DNA of 12,908 bases from Alphaproteobacteria bacterium (lineage in GTDB: Bacteria > Pseudomonadota > Alphaproteobacteria > Acetobacterales > Acetobacteraceae): NCBI GenBank assembly GCA_013298245.1, contig JAAFHD010000056.1, positions 1 to 12,908 of the forward strand. The letters run 5' to 3'. The position numbers and the translations under genes were made by a program. Below, piece after piece: positions 1 through 8,021 of this stretch. The notes below the pieces were generated by a model. The model was not told where the DNA came from. It ran no database searches and saw only the letters and a program-made list of their open reading frames with translations. The number at the start of each line of letters is the position of its first letter. Position 1 is the stretch's first letter.

Positions 1-1571
1 AGGATGAACTCCTCCTCGATCGCTTGGCGCATGGAGTAGGTGTGGAAGGCCACCGGGCGATTATCCTGCGCGGCCGGCCGCGACGGGTCCGGCCGCCGGC
101 CGAACAATTCCAGCGTCTTGGCCTTGGGCGTCGCGGTGAAGGCGACGTAGCTGATCGCGGCATCCTGCGCCGCGCGGCCCTTCATGTCGGCGGTCAGCAG
201 ATCCTCAAGGTCGAACTCGCCGCCGTCTTCAAGTGCCGCCGCCTCCTCCGCCGTCAGTGTCTGCTTGAGCTTCTGGGCGGCCTGGCCGGTCTGGGAGGAA
301 TGCGCCTCATCGGCGATCACGCAGAAGCGCTTGCCCTGCATGCGGGCCAAGGCGCGCACCTGCTCGATGGCGAAGGGGAAGGTCTGGATGGTGCAGACCA
401 CGATCTTCTTGCCCGCGGCCAGCGCCTCGGCCAGTTCGTGGCTCTTGCTGCCGCCATCGCCAGTGATGGTGGCGACCACGCCTTGCGTCCGCTCGAACCC
501 CTCCAGCGCCTCGCGCAATTGCCGGTCCAACACCGTGCGATCCGACACCACCAGCACGGTGTCGAACACCTTTCGGTTCTCGGCATCATGCAGATCGGCC
601 AGGAAATGGGCGGTCCAGGCGATGGAGTTGGTCTTGCCGGAGCCGGCCGAGTGCTCGATCAGGTAGCGCCCGCCGGGACCATCCTTCAGCACCTGCGCCA
701 CGAGCCGCCGCGTGGCGTCGAGCTGGTGGAATCTCGGGAAGATCCAGCCGGTCAGGCGTTGCTTGCCATCCTTCACCGGCACCAGGTAGCGACCAAGGAT
801 CTCCAGCCAGGAATCCCGCTGCCATACCTGGTCCCACAGATAGGCCGTGTCCGTGCCATTCGGGTTGTTCGGGTTGCCGGCGCCGAAATCATGGCCCTGA
901 TTGAAGGGCAGGAAGCGGCTGTCGGCGCCATCGAGGCGCGTGCACATCCGCACCTCGCTGTTGCTGACGGCGAAATGCACCAGCGCGCCACCGGGGAAGG
1001 CCAGGATGGGTTCGGCCAGGTTGCGCCCGGGCAGGCGTGGCGGGCGGTCGTAGCGATACTGGTCCACCGCATCGCGCACGGATTGGGTGTAGTCCGATTT
1101 CAGCTCGGCGGTGGCGACGGGAATGCCGTTCAGGAACAGCACCAGGTCGAGGCTGTTCTCATGCGTCGGCGAATACCGCACCTGCCGGACCACGCGCAGG
1201 CGGTTGGCCGCGTAGCGTTCGGCCAGTTCCGGGTTCATGCCCAGCACCGGGCGGAACTGCACCAGCGCGATGGGCCGGCGCAGCCCCACCATGTCGAGGC
1301 CCTGGCGCAGCACATCCAGCGTGCCGGCGCGGTCGAGCGTGGCGCGCAGCCGGTCGGCCAGGGCGAACGCCGCGGCGGCGCCATGGGTTTTGGTCAGCGC
1401 TTCCCAGGCATCGGGCTGGGTGGTTTGGACCCAGGCGGTGAGGTCTTCGAGGAACAGGCCGCGGGCGCGGTCGTGGCGTGCGGCGGCGTCGGGGTCGTAG
1501 AGCCAGCCATGGGTGGCGAGGTGGGCGCAGATGGCGTCTTCCAGCCGGGATTCGCGGTGCAGGCCGATCAT
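1..1571 (-). CDS. hsdR: Type I restriction enzyme R subunit (HsdR), N-terminal part, cut by window edge
   Basis: This is the motor and nuclease subunit of a type I restriction-modification enzyme. It translocates DNA using ATP and cleaves away from the recognition site when the site is unmethylated. About 523 codons are visible from the ATG at 1571; the C-terminal part lies beyond base 1. The N-terminal nuclease domain shows the D...ExK pattern (Asp142, then Glu156-Leu-Lys158 in ATAELKSDYTQS). The Walker A motif is HSAGSGKTNS (residues 307-316), the DEAH box is at 421-424 (VIADEAHSSQ) and motif III is TATP at 479-482. The visible part ends in the family-typical stretch VAFHTYSMRQAIEEEF. Its start overlaps the stop of the GIY-YIG gene by 4 bases (ATGA), so translation is probably coupled. 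No frameshift is seen in the visible part. The family assignment is secure; activity of the missing half cannot be judged. Confidence 0.96.
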   Translation of the reverse strand, partial: MIGLHRESRLEDAICAHLATHGWLYDPDAAARHDRARGLFLEDLTAWVQTTQPDAWEALTKTHGAAAAFALADRLRATLDRAGTLDVLRQGLDMVGLRRPIALVQFRPVLGMNPELAERYAANRLRVVRQVRYSPTHENSLDLVLFLNGIPVATAELKSDYTQSVRDAVDQYRYDRPPRLPGRNLAEPILAFPGGALVHFAVSNSEVRMCTRLDGADSRFLPFNQGHDFGAGNPNNPNGTDTAYLWDQVWQRDSWLEILGRYLVPVKDGKQRLTGWIFPRFHQLDATRRLVAQVLKDGPGGRYLIEHSAGSGKTNSIAWTAHFLADLHDAENRKVFDTVLVVSDRTVLDRQLREALEGFERTQGVVATITGDGGSKSHELAEALAAGKKIVVCTIQTFPFAIEQVRALARMQGKRFCVIADEAHSSQTGQAAQKLKQTLTAEEAAALEDGGEFDLEDLLTADMKGRAAQDAAISYVAFTATPKAKTLELFGRRPDPSRPAAQDNRPVAFHTYSMRQAIEEEFI

Positions 1572-2497
1572 GGCGCAGCAACGAACGAGGAGAGTTGGCG
1601 CGCCTCCCACTCCTTGTAGGTGATGCCGGTGCCGACTTCCTTCCACACAATCGTGCCATTGGTGGGGCGGCCATTGACAACCGCTGCCGCGGCACTCGGG
1701 CTGCGGAACGCGTAATTCTGCATGAAGCGGCAGTGCTCTCCGTCTTCCGATAGAATACCGCCCCGCCGAAGCTCCGCGTGCAGCTGCGCATAGGTGGAGT
1801 GTTCAGAGCCGAGACCCGCCCATTTGAGCCGAGCCAGCGAGCCCGCTTCCACGATGAATTCGCCATCACGCAGCGAGGCTTGCGCCGTCAGCGCGTGCAG
1901 CGGCGTTTCCAGGATGAAGCGCGCGGTGGGCGGGGGTGCGGTGAGCGGCACGGCCAGGGATTCCGAAGTGGCGGACGCGGCGGCTGGGCGGGCGCGCTGG
2001 ATGAACATGTCCACGCGCACGGCGGGCAGCACGACATGCAGCGTGTCCAGAAATCCCTCCATCTTCGATGTGTCGGCCTCGCTCAAGGACGGCTTGCTGG
2101 GGGTGTTACCGTTATCGAGCGGCACGCGCCCGATGTTCTGGGCTACCTCGACCAGACGCGCTTCGAGGTACTTGATATGGGCCTTGTTCAGTTTGTTGGC
2201 GGCGGTTGTGATTAGCACAGCACTGGTCCACCAATCCTTCTTGACATCATGGTCGCGGATGCGCGCCGCGATGTCCTCGCCTTCGCCCACATAGGCGCGG
2301 GCTTTGCCATCCTGCTCGCCCAGCAAAAGGTAGACGCCGGTATAGCGCGCTTCCGGCCTGGCCAGGGCTGCCGCCAATTGGGTACGCGGCGCCAGCAGGA
2401 CATGCCCTGTCCAGTTGAACAACTCGGCCGTCAGCATGCCGTCCGGCCGGCCGTCGATGTAGAAGAGCTCGAGGGAACGTCCGATCGTGCCGGTCAT
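1568..2497 (-). CDS. GIY-YIG nuclease-family protein with C-terminal DUF4357, embedded in the type I R-M operon
   Basis: The 309-aa protein has a GIY-YIG fold signature: TGVYLLLG at residues 53-60 (GVY for GIY), YVGEGEDIAARIRDH at 69-83 (YVG for YIG, with the expected Arg79), and a candidate catalytic Glu112 in KYLEARLVEVA. The C-terminal segment, about 257-300 (NYAFRSPSAAAAVVNGRPTNG, then IVWK), matches the DUF4357 pattern. A proline/alanine-rich linker at about 168-192 separates the two parts. Proteins of this layout are known neighbours of type I R-M genes, but their role is not established to my knowledge. A nuclease or DNA-binding accessory to restriction is inference. Its ATG overlaps the hsdS stop by 4 bases and its stop overlaps the hsdR start by 4 bases, so it sits in the operon as a full member. 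All key GIY-YIG residues appear present, so it is probably an active fold. Confidence 0.85.
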   Translation of the reverse strand: MTGTIGRSLELFYIDGRPDGMLTAELFNWTGHVLLAPRTQLAAALARPEARYTGVYLLLGEQDGKARAYVGEGEDIAARIRDHDVKKDWWTSAVLITTAANKLNKAHIKYLEARLVEVAQNIGRVPLDNGNTPSKPSLSEADTSKMEGFLDTLHVVLPAVRVDMFIQRARPAAASATSESLAVPLTAPPPTARFILETPLHALTAQASLRDGEFIVEAGSLARLKWAGLGSEHSTYAQLHAELRRGGILSEDGEHCRFMQNYAFRSPSAAAAVVNGRPTNGTIVWKEVGTGITYKEWEARQLSSFVAAP

Positions 2498-3870
2498 GCG
2501 GCCTTGGTCTCCTGTGTGTCGATGACGCCGCGCACGTCGATCTTGCCGGTGACGGCGGCAGAGATGAGGGCGGCGCGGCGTTCGCGCAGCAATGCGATGG
2601 CGCGGTGGGCTTCGGTGGTGAGGGTGTCGAGGTCGCGGGACCGCGCCTCGATTTCGTCCACGAGCACACGCTGCTCAGCGACCAGCGGCAGGGGTATAGG
2701 CAGATCAAGAATCGTACCCTGTCCGATGTTCACCATGGATTGGCTTGCCCCGCTCGCTGCCAACTCAATTTGGCCGCGAGCGGCATCGGTTCGGAGATAG
2801 ATCGCAAGCCATTCCGGCAAACATGTCGTGTCATTCAGGCGCAGGCGATAGAGCTTGTCGCAAAGCAACAGATTGCGGTGGTCAACCGAAACGCAGGCTG
2901 CGCCGCCCACCAATTCTCGCGTGTTGGCCCGCGAGATCAGGACGTCGCCGGCAGCGATCCCGAGTTCGGGGATTGGGGTGAGATCGGCCGGAAGTGACTT
3001 GTTTTCTTCGGGGTTGAAGCGTCCGCCGTTGACGCAGCCGACCTTCAACACCCCCCATTCGTCGTCTGAGGAAACAGGAAAGCCATCACATTGCGGGCTC
3101 CAGCCTTGCTCGATGCTCTGCGTGACATGCTTTACCCGCTTCACCTCCCAATGCGCCGGCACCTGCCCCAGCCACGCCACCCCGGAGTCCTTCATGGGCG
3201 CGCTGGCGTCGAGGCCCTTGGTGACGGCCTGGGAGATGACGGCCTGCCGCTTCTCCTTCAGCAGCGCGATCAGCCGCTCCTGCTCCGCCACCAGCGCGTC
3301 AATCTTGCCGGTCTCGCGGTCTAGGAAGGCGGCGATGGCGGATTGCTCGGCGGGCGGCGGGAACGGAAACCGATACCGTTGGAGGGCTTCGCCCGTAAGG
3401 TGAGCAATCGTTGCCCTGCCTTCCGAACCCTCGAAGACTCCAAGGTCGGCAGCAGCGCGGAGAACGTAGAAGACAAATTTTGCAAGGTCTTGCTCGGGCT
3501 TGCGTGGGCGCAGCCGGTGCAGGGCCTTTTGGTAAAAGCAAGGATCGACGGCACCTTCCCAAACCGCCGCGCGGCCAACTTCCCCGCCTTCGCACACCAG
3601 CAAGTCGCCAGGCTTCAACGCGAAGCGAACCAGATCATTGCCGCTGAAATCCATGGTGGGCAGATCGTCGGTTTCGATGCGGCCCCACTGAACATGCACA
3701 TTGCGGATGTAGGGCGCCAAAAAATCGCCCGTAATGCGCTTCTGATCGAGCATCTTCCCGAGCGCCACTTCGTAACGGAAGTTCAAGGCGCACACGGACC
3801 AATGGGCAGGAACTCTGCCCACCCAATCGACGACGCTTTCTTTGCAAGCCGGATACACGGGAAACGTCAC
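2494..3870 (-). CDS. hsdS: Type I restriction-modification specificity subunit (HsdS)
   Basis: This is the DNA-recognition subunit that tells HsdM and HsdR which bipartite sequence to bind. The 458-aa protein is full length, with two target recognition domains (about 25-165 and 245-390), each followed by a helical conserved region. The two halves show the internal duplication typical of HsdS. WVGRVPAHW (16-24) matches WLGQVPAHW (233-241), and AEQERLIALLKEKRQAVISQ (195-214) matches TEAHRAIALLRERRAALISA (419-438). The start codon is GTG (bases 3870-3868), chosen because GTGA overlaps the TGA of the upstream RhuM gene and the first residues lead directly into the first conserved motif. The segments coding the recognition domains are visibly richer in A/T than the helical spacers and the neighbouring genes. 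The recognised sequence cannot be predicted from the protein alone. Confidence 0.95.
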   Translation of the reverse strand: MTFPVYPACKESVVDWVGRVPAHWSVCALNFRYEVALGKMLDQKRITGDFLAPYIRNVHVQWGRIETDDLPTMDFSGNDLVRFALKPGDLLVCEGGEVGRAAVWEGAVDPCFYQKALHRLRPRKPEQDLAKFVFYVLRAAADLGVFEGSEGRATIAHLTGEALQRYRFPFPPPAEQSAIAAFLDRETGKIDALVAEQERLIALLKEKRQAVISQAVTKGLDASAPMKDSGVAWLGQVPAHWEVKRVKHVTQSIEQGWSPQCDGFPVSSDDEWGVLKVGCVNGGRFNPEENKSLPADLTPIPELGIAAGDVLISRANTRELVGGAACVSVDHRNLLLCDKLYRLRLNDTTCLPEWLAIYLRTDAARGQIELAASGASQSMVNIGQGTILDLPIPLPLVAEQRVLVDEIEARSRDLDTLTTEAHRAIALLRERRAALISAAVTGKIDVRGVIDTQETKAA

Positions 3871-4925
3871 GCCCCGCCTCCCCCATCCGCCTTCGGCTTC
3901 CGCCGCTTCGGCAGCGCCTTCGCCGCTGCCTCCAGCGCCCGCAGCGCCGCCACCTCGCCCTCCGCTTCCAGCGCCGCGCGGCGGCGGGCGGCAAATGCCT
4001 CGTATTCCGCCGCTGCCTTGCGGTCCGCTTCCTCCCGCGTCACCCGCCCGGCGTTTGGCAGCACGGCGCGGTCATTGAAGCGCAGAAAATCATCCAGCCG
4101 GGTCTTCCAGTCGTTCAAAAAGACCTGCTTACGGCGTCGCGCCTGGTCCTCGGCGAAATCCAGGAACATCACCACGATGCGGTTCAACTCGGTGATTTCC
4201 GGCGCGGTCAGGTAGTTCTTCGCCACCGTCACATCGGCCTTCAGCACCCGCCGGCCCGCCTGCGCCGTCAGCCCCATATTCGGCTTGGCGGCATCGGCGC
4301 GGCTGGCAATCAGTTCCGGCGCCGTCTGGCCGGTGGCGGCGAAATGCAGCTTGTTCTGCACCACCTGGAACACCGCCTGGGTCTCCGCCGCGCCCGGCAC
4401 GTAGTCGGCGGCCAGCGCGATGATCTCCCGAACCCGCAGATAGACCCGCCGCTCACTGGCGCGGATGTCGCGGATGCGTTCCAGCAGTTCATCGAAGTAA
4501 TCCGGCACATCCGGCCCGGGCGGGTTCCGTAGCCGGTCGTCATCCAGCACAAAGCCCTTGCGGAGGTATTCCTCCAGCCGCGCCGTCGCCCATTGCCGGA
4601 ATTCGGTGCCGCGCGCGCTCCGCACCCGGAAGCCGACAGCGAGCACGGCCGGCAGGCTGTAATGCTGGATGGGGCGGGAAACCTGCCGCTTCCCCTCGGT
4701 TCGAACCATCAAGTAGGACTTGATAGTTGCCTCCGGGGCCAACTCGCCCTCCGCATAGATGTTGCGCAGATGCAGGTCGATGTTCTGCACGCTGGTCTGG
4801 AACAGCTCGGCCATCTGCACCTGCGTCAGCCACAGCGTGTCCTCGGCAAACCGGCATTCCAGCCGGGTACGGCCATCGTCGGTCTGGTAGAGCAGCAGGG
4901 AGGAAGGCGGGGGCGCGTCGCTCAT
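3867..4925 (-). CDS. rhuM: RhuM-family protein (Virulence_RhuM) inside the R-M operon
   Basis: The 352-aa protein carries the RhuM-family signature. It has an N-terminal KilA-N/HTH-like stretch (LWLTQVQMAELFQTSVQNID, residues 31-50, then HLRNIYAEGEL) and the conserved core YSLPAVLAVGFRVRSARGTE (89-108) followed by FRQWAT. The C-terminal tail (about 295-345) is Ala/Arg/Glu-rich and probably forms a long charged helix. The frame stays open upstream to 5198, but the start at 4925 is chosen because its ATG overlaps the hsdM TGA by 4 bases and begins just before the conserved domain. RhuM was named from a Salmonella pathogenicity island, but the family is mostly found beside type I R-M genes. Its biochemical function is unknown to me; DNA binding is inferred from the N-terminal motif. 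The reading frame is intact. Confidence 0.88.
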   Translation of the reverse strand: MSDAPPPSSLLLYQTDDGRTRLECRFAEDTLWLTQVQMAELFQTSVQNIDLHLRNIYAEGELAPEATIKSYLMVRTEGKRQVSRPIQHYSLPAVLAVGFRVRSARGTEFRQWATARLEEYLRKGFVLDDDRLRNPPGPDVPDYFDELLERIRDIRASERRVYLRVREIIALAADYVPGAAETQAVFQVVQNKLHFAATGQTAPELIASRADAAKPNMGLTAQAGRRVLKADVTVAKNYLTAPEITELNRIVVMFLDFAEDQARRRKQVFLNDWKTRLDDFLRFNDRAVLPNAGRVTREEADRKAAAEYEAFAARRRAALEAEGEVAALRALEAAAKALPKRRKPKADGGGGA

Positions 4926-6754
4926 CCCGCCAGCCCCGCGATCATGGTCAGGATGCGGTCCGTGACGTGCTTGAGGTCGGCATCGATCGCCGCCAGCGGG
5001 CGCGGCGGCTCGAACACATAGAAATGCCGGTTGAAGGGGATTTCGTAGCCGGTGCGCGTCTTGTCGTGGTCGATCCAGGCATCCGGCGCATGCGGCAAGA
5101 CTTCGCGCGCGAAGTAGCTCTGCACATCCTCCGCCAGCGGCACGTTTTCGCTGTCGCGCAGCGCTGTGTCGGGCTGTGGTTTGCCCTTGGCCTTGCACTT
5201 CTGGCCCAGCACCACCTGGCCCGCAGCATCGCGCAAGGGCCGCTCCACGGTGATGCTGCGGTAGCCGAACTCCTCCGTGCGGAACAGGCGCGACATCGGC
5301 GCCAGCTTCACGCTACCGCCGTCCGGCGTCGGTGGCGGCGCTTCGCCGTCCCGCACCACCACGCGGCTCACGCGACCTTCGGCGGTGGTCACGGTGGCGA
5401 GCTGCGCCTCGACGCAATCGCCGAACAGCCGGGTCACGGCATCCACATCCGCCTCGGCCATTTCGCGGCGCTTGGAGCCAAGGCTCTTGCGCATCTTCTG
5501 CCACAGCGCGGAGGCGTCGATCAGCTGCACCAAGCCGCGGCGGTGCGCTGTCTTACGGTTGGAAAGCACCCAAACATAGGTGGCAATGCCGGTGTTGAAG
5601 AACATGTCGGTGGGGAGCGCGATGATCGCCTCCACCAGATCATTCTCCAGCACATGGCGGCGGATTTCGCTCTCGCCGGAACCCGCGCCGCCGGTGAACA
5701 GCGGGGAGCCGTTCAGCACGATGCCGATACGGCTGCCGCCATCCTTCGCGGGGCGCATCTTCGACAGCAGATGCAGCAGGAACAGCAGCGAGCCATCCGA
5801 AATGCGCGGCAGCCCGGGCCCGAAGCGCCCGGCATGGCCCATCTGCTCGTGCTCGCGCCGGACTTCCTTCTCGACCTTCTTCCACTCCACGCCGAAGGGC
5901 GGGTTGGAGAGCATGTAGTCGAACTTCTGCGTCGGGTGCCCGTCGGCGGAGAGCGTATTGCCGGGCAGGATGTTGCGGACATCCTGGCCCTTGATGAGCA
6001 TGTCCGCCTTGCAGATGGCATAAGCTTCGTCGTTCAGCTCCTGGCCGAACAGCGTGAGCGAGGCAGCGGGGTTGTGCGCGCGCAGATGGCGCTCCGCTTC
6101 CGACAGCATGCCGCCCGTGCCGGCCGTGGGGTCATAGACCGTGCGGACCGCGGCGGTGCCGGGGCTGAGGATGTCGCTGTCCTCGATGAACAGCAGATTG
6201 ACGATGAGGGTGATGACGTCGCGCGGCGTGAATTGCTCGGCCGCCTGCTCGTTCGAGAAGTCGGAGAATTTGCGGATCAGCTCCTCGAACATCAGCCCCA
6301 TGTCGCGGTTGCTGACACGGTCGGGGCCGAGGTCGAAGCCGAGAAATTTCTCGGTGATCTGGTAGAGCAGCCCGGCCTTCTTCAGCCGCTCGATCTGGTC
6401 CGCGAACAGGAAGCGCTCAAAGATGTCGCGCACCGGGGCCGAGAAGCCCTGCAGATAGGCGGTGAGGTTGATGGCGATGTTGTCCTGGTCGCCCAGCAGC
6501 AGCTTCAGGTCGAGCGGCGAGGTATTGGCGAAGGGCACGCCGGTGAGGCGCAGGAGGAAGGGCTCGGGGTTGATCCCTTTCGCCTGCCGGGCGGCCTGCT
6601 CGGCGAGGACGGCGGCCTTCGAGGGTGCCAGGACGCAGTCGAGCCGGCGCAGCACGGTGAAGGGCAGGATGACCTTTCCGTATTCATAGGGCTTGTAATC
6701 GCCGCGCAGCAGGTCGGCGACTGACCAAATGAGGGCGGAGAGGGATTGGCTCAT
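4922..6754 (-). CDS. hsdM: Type I restriction-modification DNA methyltransferase subunit (HsdM)
   Basis: This is the N6-adenine methyltransferase subunit. With HsdS it methylates host DNA, and with HsdR it completes the restriction complex. The 610-aa protein begins with the HsdM N-terminal helical domain (LIWSVADLLRGDY, residues 8-20, then YEYGKVILPFTVLRRLD). The SAM-binding motif I is DPTAGTGG (208-215) and the catalytic motif IV is NPPF (284-287). The C-terminal extension includes GYEIPFNRHFYVFEPPRPLA (569-588), typical of this HsdM subgroup. The frame remains open for 70 codons upstream, but MSQSLSALIW is chosen because it matches the usual family start. No clear Shine-Dalgarno sequence precedes it. 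The 88-base gap back to the Fic stop shows no convincing promoter or terminator, so read-through from the Fic gene is possible. It is the first gene of a five-gene overlapping operon and looks complete and catalytically competent. Confidence 0.96.
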   Translation of the reverse strand: MSQSLSALIWSVADLLRGDYKPYEYGKVILPFTVLRRLDCVLAPSKAAVLAEQAARQAKGINPEPFLLRLTGVPFANTSPLDLKLLLGDQDNIAINLTAYLQGFSAPVRDIFERFLFADQIERLKKAGLLYQITEKFLGFDLGPDRVSNRDMGLMFEELIRKFSDFSNEQAAEQFTPRDVITLIVNLLFIEDSDILSPGTAAVRTVYDPTAGTGGMLSEAERHLRAHNPAASLTLFGQELNDEAYAICKADMLIKGQDVRNILPGNTLSADGHPTQKFDYMLSNPPFGVEWKKVEKEVRREHEQMGHAGRFGPGLPRISDGSLLFLLHLLSKMRPAKDGGSRIGIVLNGSPLFTGGAGSGESEIRRHVLENDLVEAIIALPTDMFFNTGIATYVWVLSNRKTAHRRGLVQLIDASALWQKMRKSLGSKRREMAEADVDAVTRLFGDCVEAQLATVTTAEGRVSRVVVRDGEAPPPTPDGGSVKLAPMSRLFRTEEFGYRSITVERPLRDAAGQVVLGQKCKAKGKPQPDTALRDSENVPLAEDVQSYFAREVLPHAPDAWIDHDKTRTGYEIPFNRHFYVFEPPRPLAAIDADLKHVTDRILTMIAGLAG

Positions 6755-6842
6755 GCGAAAATGGGCAGTGCTTCGGGGATGAAAGGCGACGGCGCGAACT
6801 TGACGTTGCCAGAACATGCCGGTCGAGGACAGGTCGGCTTCC

Positions 6843-8021
6843 TCATCGCGGCAATGGCTCCGTCCCGCGGCTGAGGATGTCGATATACCGGCCATAGGCA
6901 AAGAGGCGGCCGCGCTGGCGCCCGGTCGTCTCGCGCAGAATGCCAAGCTCCACCAGCCGCACAATCATCGCCCTGATCGTCGGTAGCGAAAGGTTCAGCC
7001 GCGCCGCGGCCGTCGCCACTGACAGCAACGGCTGTGCCTTTAGCAAATCATGCAGGCGGAGAGCCGACCCGGCGCTACGCCCCAATGCCTCGATCTTTGC
7101 GCGATCCTCGGCAAACAGTGCAAGGATCTGCCGCGCGGCCTCGGTGGCACCCTCCGCCGTCTCGGCCACGCCGTCGAGGAAGAACCGCAGCCACGCCTCC
7201 CAATCGCCCTGGTCGCGCACGCGCTGCAGCAGGTCATAATAGGTCTGTCGGTGCGTCTTCAAATAGAGGCTGAGATAGAGGATCGGCTCGCGGAGCACCC
7301 CCTCCGCGCACAACAGAAAAGTGACCAACAGCCGGCCGAGGCGGCCATTGCCGTCGAGGAAGGGATGGATCGTCTCGAACTGCACATGCACCAGGCCGGC
7401 CTTGAGCAGCGTCGGCAGTTCCGGCGTCTCGGCGTGGATGAAGCGTTCCATGTCGCCGAGGCAGGGCATGACGTGCTGCGGAGGCGGAGGGACGAACGCG
7501 GCGAGGCTGGGGCGCGGGCCACCAATCCAATTCTGCGAGGAGCGGAACTCACCGGGCTGTTTGCCGGCGCCTCGGCCGGATGAGAGCAAAACAGCGTGGA
7601 TATCGCGGATGAGGCGCAGCGAGAGCGGCAATCCGCCGCGCAGCAATTCGAGCCCGCGGTTCAAGGCCCCGACGTAGCAGGACACCTCGGCGACATCGTC
7701 GAGAGGCACGCCTGGCACCTCGTCCGTCTCGAATAGCAATAGGTCGGACAAGGAGGACTGCGTGCCCTCGATCTGCGACGAGAGCAGCGCTTCCTTGCGC
7801 ACATACATGTAGAGGAAGAGGCCTGTGTCCGGCAGGATCGAGGCCATGCCGTCGAGCCGGCCCAAGGCCATCTGCGCCCGCTGCAACGGCCCCATGAGGC
7901 TGGAGACGTCGATCGGCGGGATGGGCGGTAGGGGCGGCGGAACGAAGGCGCGCGTGGTCTCACCGCCGAAGCTGGTGGACTCATATCGCCCGAGGCGGCT
8001 TTGGCTGTTGGACTGGGGCAT
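6843..8021 (-). CDS. Fic-family protein, probable AMP transferase with N-terminal inhibitory helix
   Basis: The 392-aa protein contains the complete Fic active-site motif HPFLDGNGRLGR (residues 219-230), which fits transfer of AMP from ATP to a hydroxyl group of a target protein. An upstream SSQIEG (81-86) fits the (S/T)xxxE(G/N) inhibitory motif. This places it among Fic proteins whose own N-terminal helix blocks the ATP site (class II layout), so no separate antitoxin gene is needed. The N-terminal Pro-rich segment and residues up to about 130 resemble the Fic_N domain. Residues about 320-385 look like a winged helix-turn-helix (LSVATAAARLNLSLPTIRAM), which could allow autoregulation. The only nearby ATG is at 8021; AAGG abuts it with no spacer, which is poor for a classical ribosome-binding site. 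Its target is unknown. Its place beside the R-M genes suggests a defence or stress role (inference). Confidence 0.92.
   Translation of the reverse strand: MPQSNSQSRLGRYESTSFGGETTRAFVPPPLPPIPPIDVSSLMGPLQRAQMALGRLDGMASILPDTGLFLYMYVRKEALLSSQIEGTQSSLSDLLLFETDEVPGVPLDDVAEVSCYVGALNRGLELLRGGLPLSLRLIRDIHAVLLSSGRGAGKQPGEFRSSQNWIGGPRPSLAAFVPPPPQHVMPCLGDMERFIHAETPELPTLLKAGLVHVQFETIHPFLDGNGRLGRLLVTFLLCAEGVLREPILYLSLYLKTHRQTYYDLLQRVRDQGDWEAWLRFFLDGVAETAEGATEAARQILALFAEDRAKIEALGRSAGSALRLHDLLKAQPLLSVATAAARLNLSLPTIRAMIVRLVELGILRETTGRQRGRLFAYGRYIDILSRGTEPLPR

Noticed and set aside
24..1619. A 531-codon open frame on the plus strand opposite hsdR
   Set aside because: It is the antisense shadow of hsdR in GC-rich DNA. 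The minus strand shows an uninterrupted HsdR with nuclease, Walker A, DEAH and TATP motifs, whereas the plus-strand translation has no recognisable domain and skewed His/Gln/Arg/Gly content.
4926..5198. A 91-codon upstream extension of the RhuM frame
   Set aside because: It overlaps the hsdM C-terminus in another frame and lacks RhuM similarity. The ATG at 4925, overlapping the hsdM stop, fits the operon pattern and the domain start.
4727..6724. A 665-codon open frame on the plus strand opposite hsdM
   Set aside because: It is antisense to a complete hsdM with its SAM-binding and NPPF motifs. Such long antisense frames are expected when the third codon positions of the real gene are GC-rich.
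6755..6964. A 70-codon upstream extension of the hsdM frame
   Set aside because: It would overlap the end of the Fic gene. Family members begin with a sequence like MSQSLSALIW, which starts at 6754.
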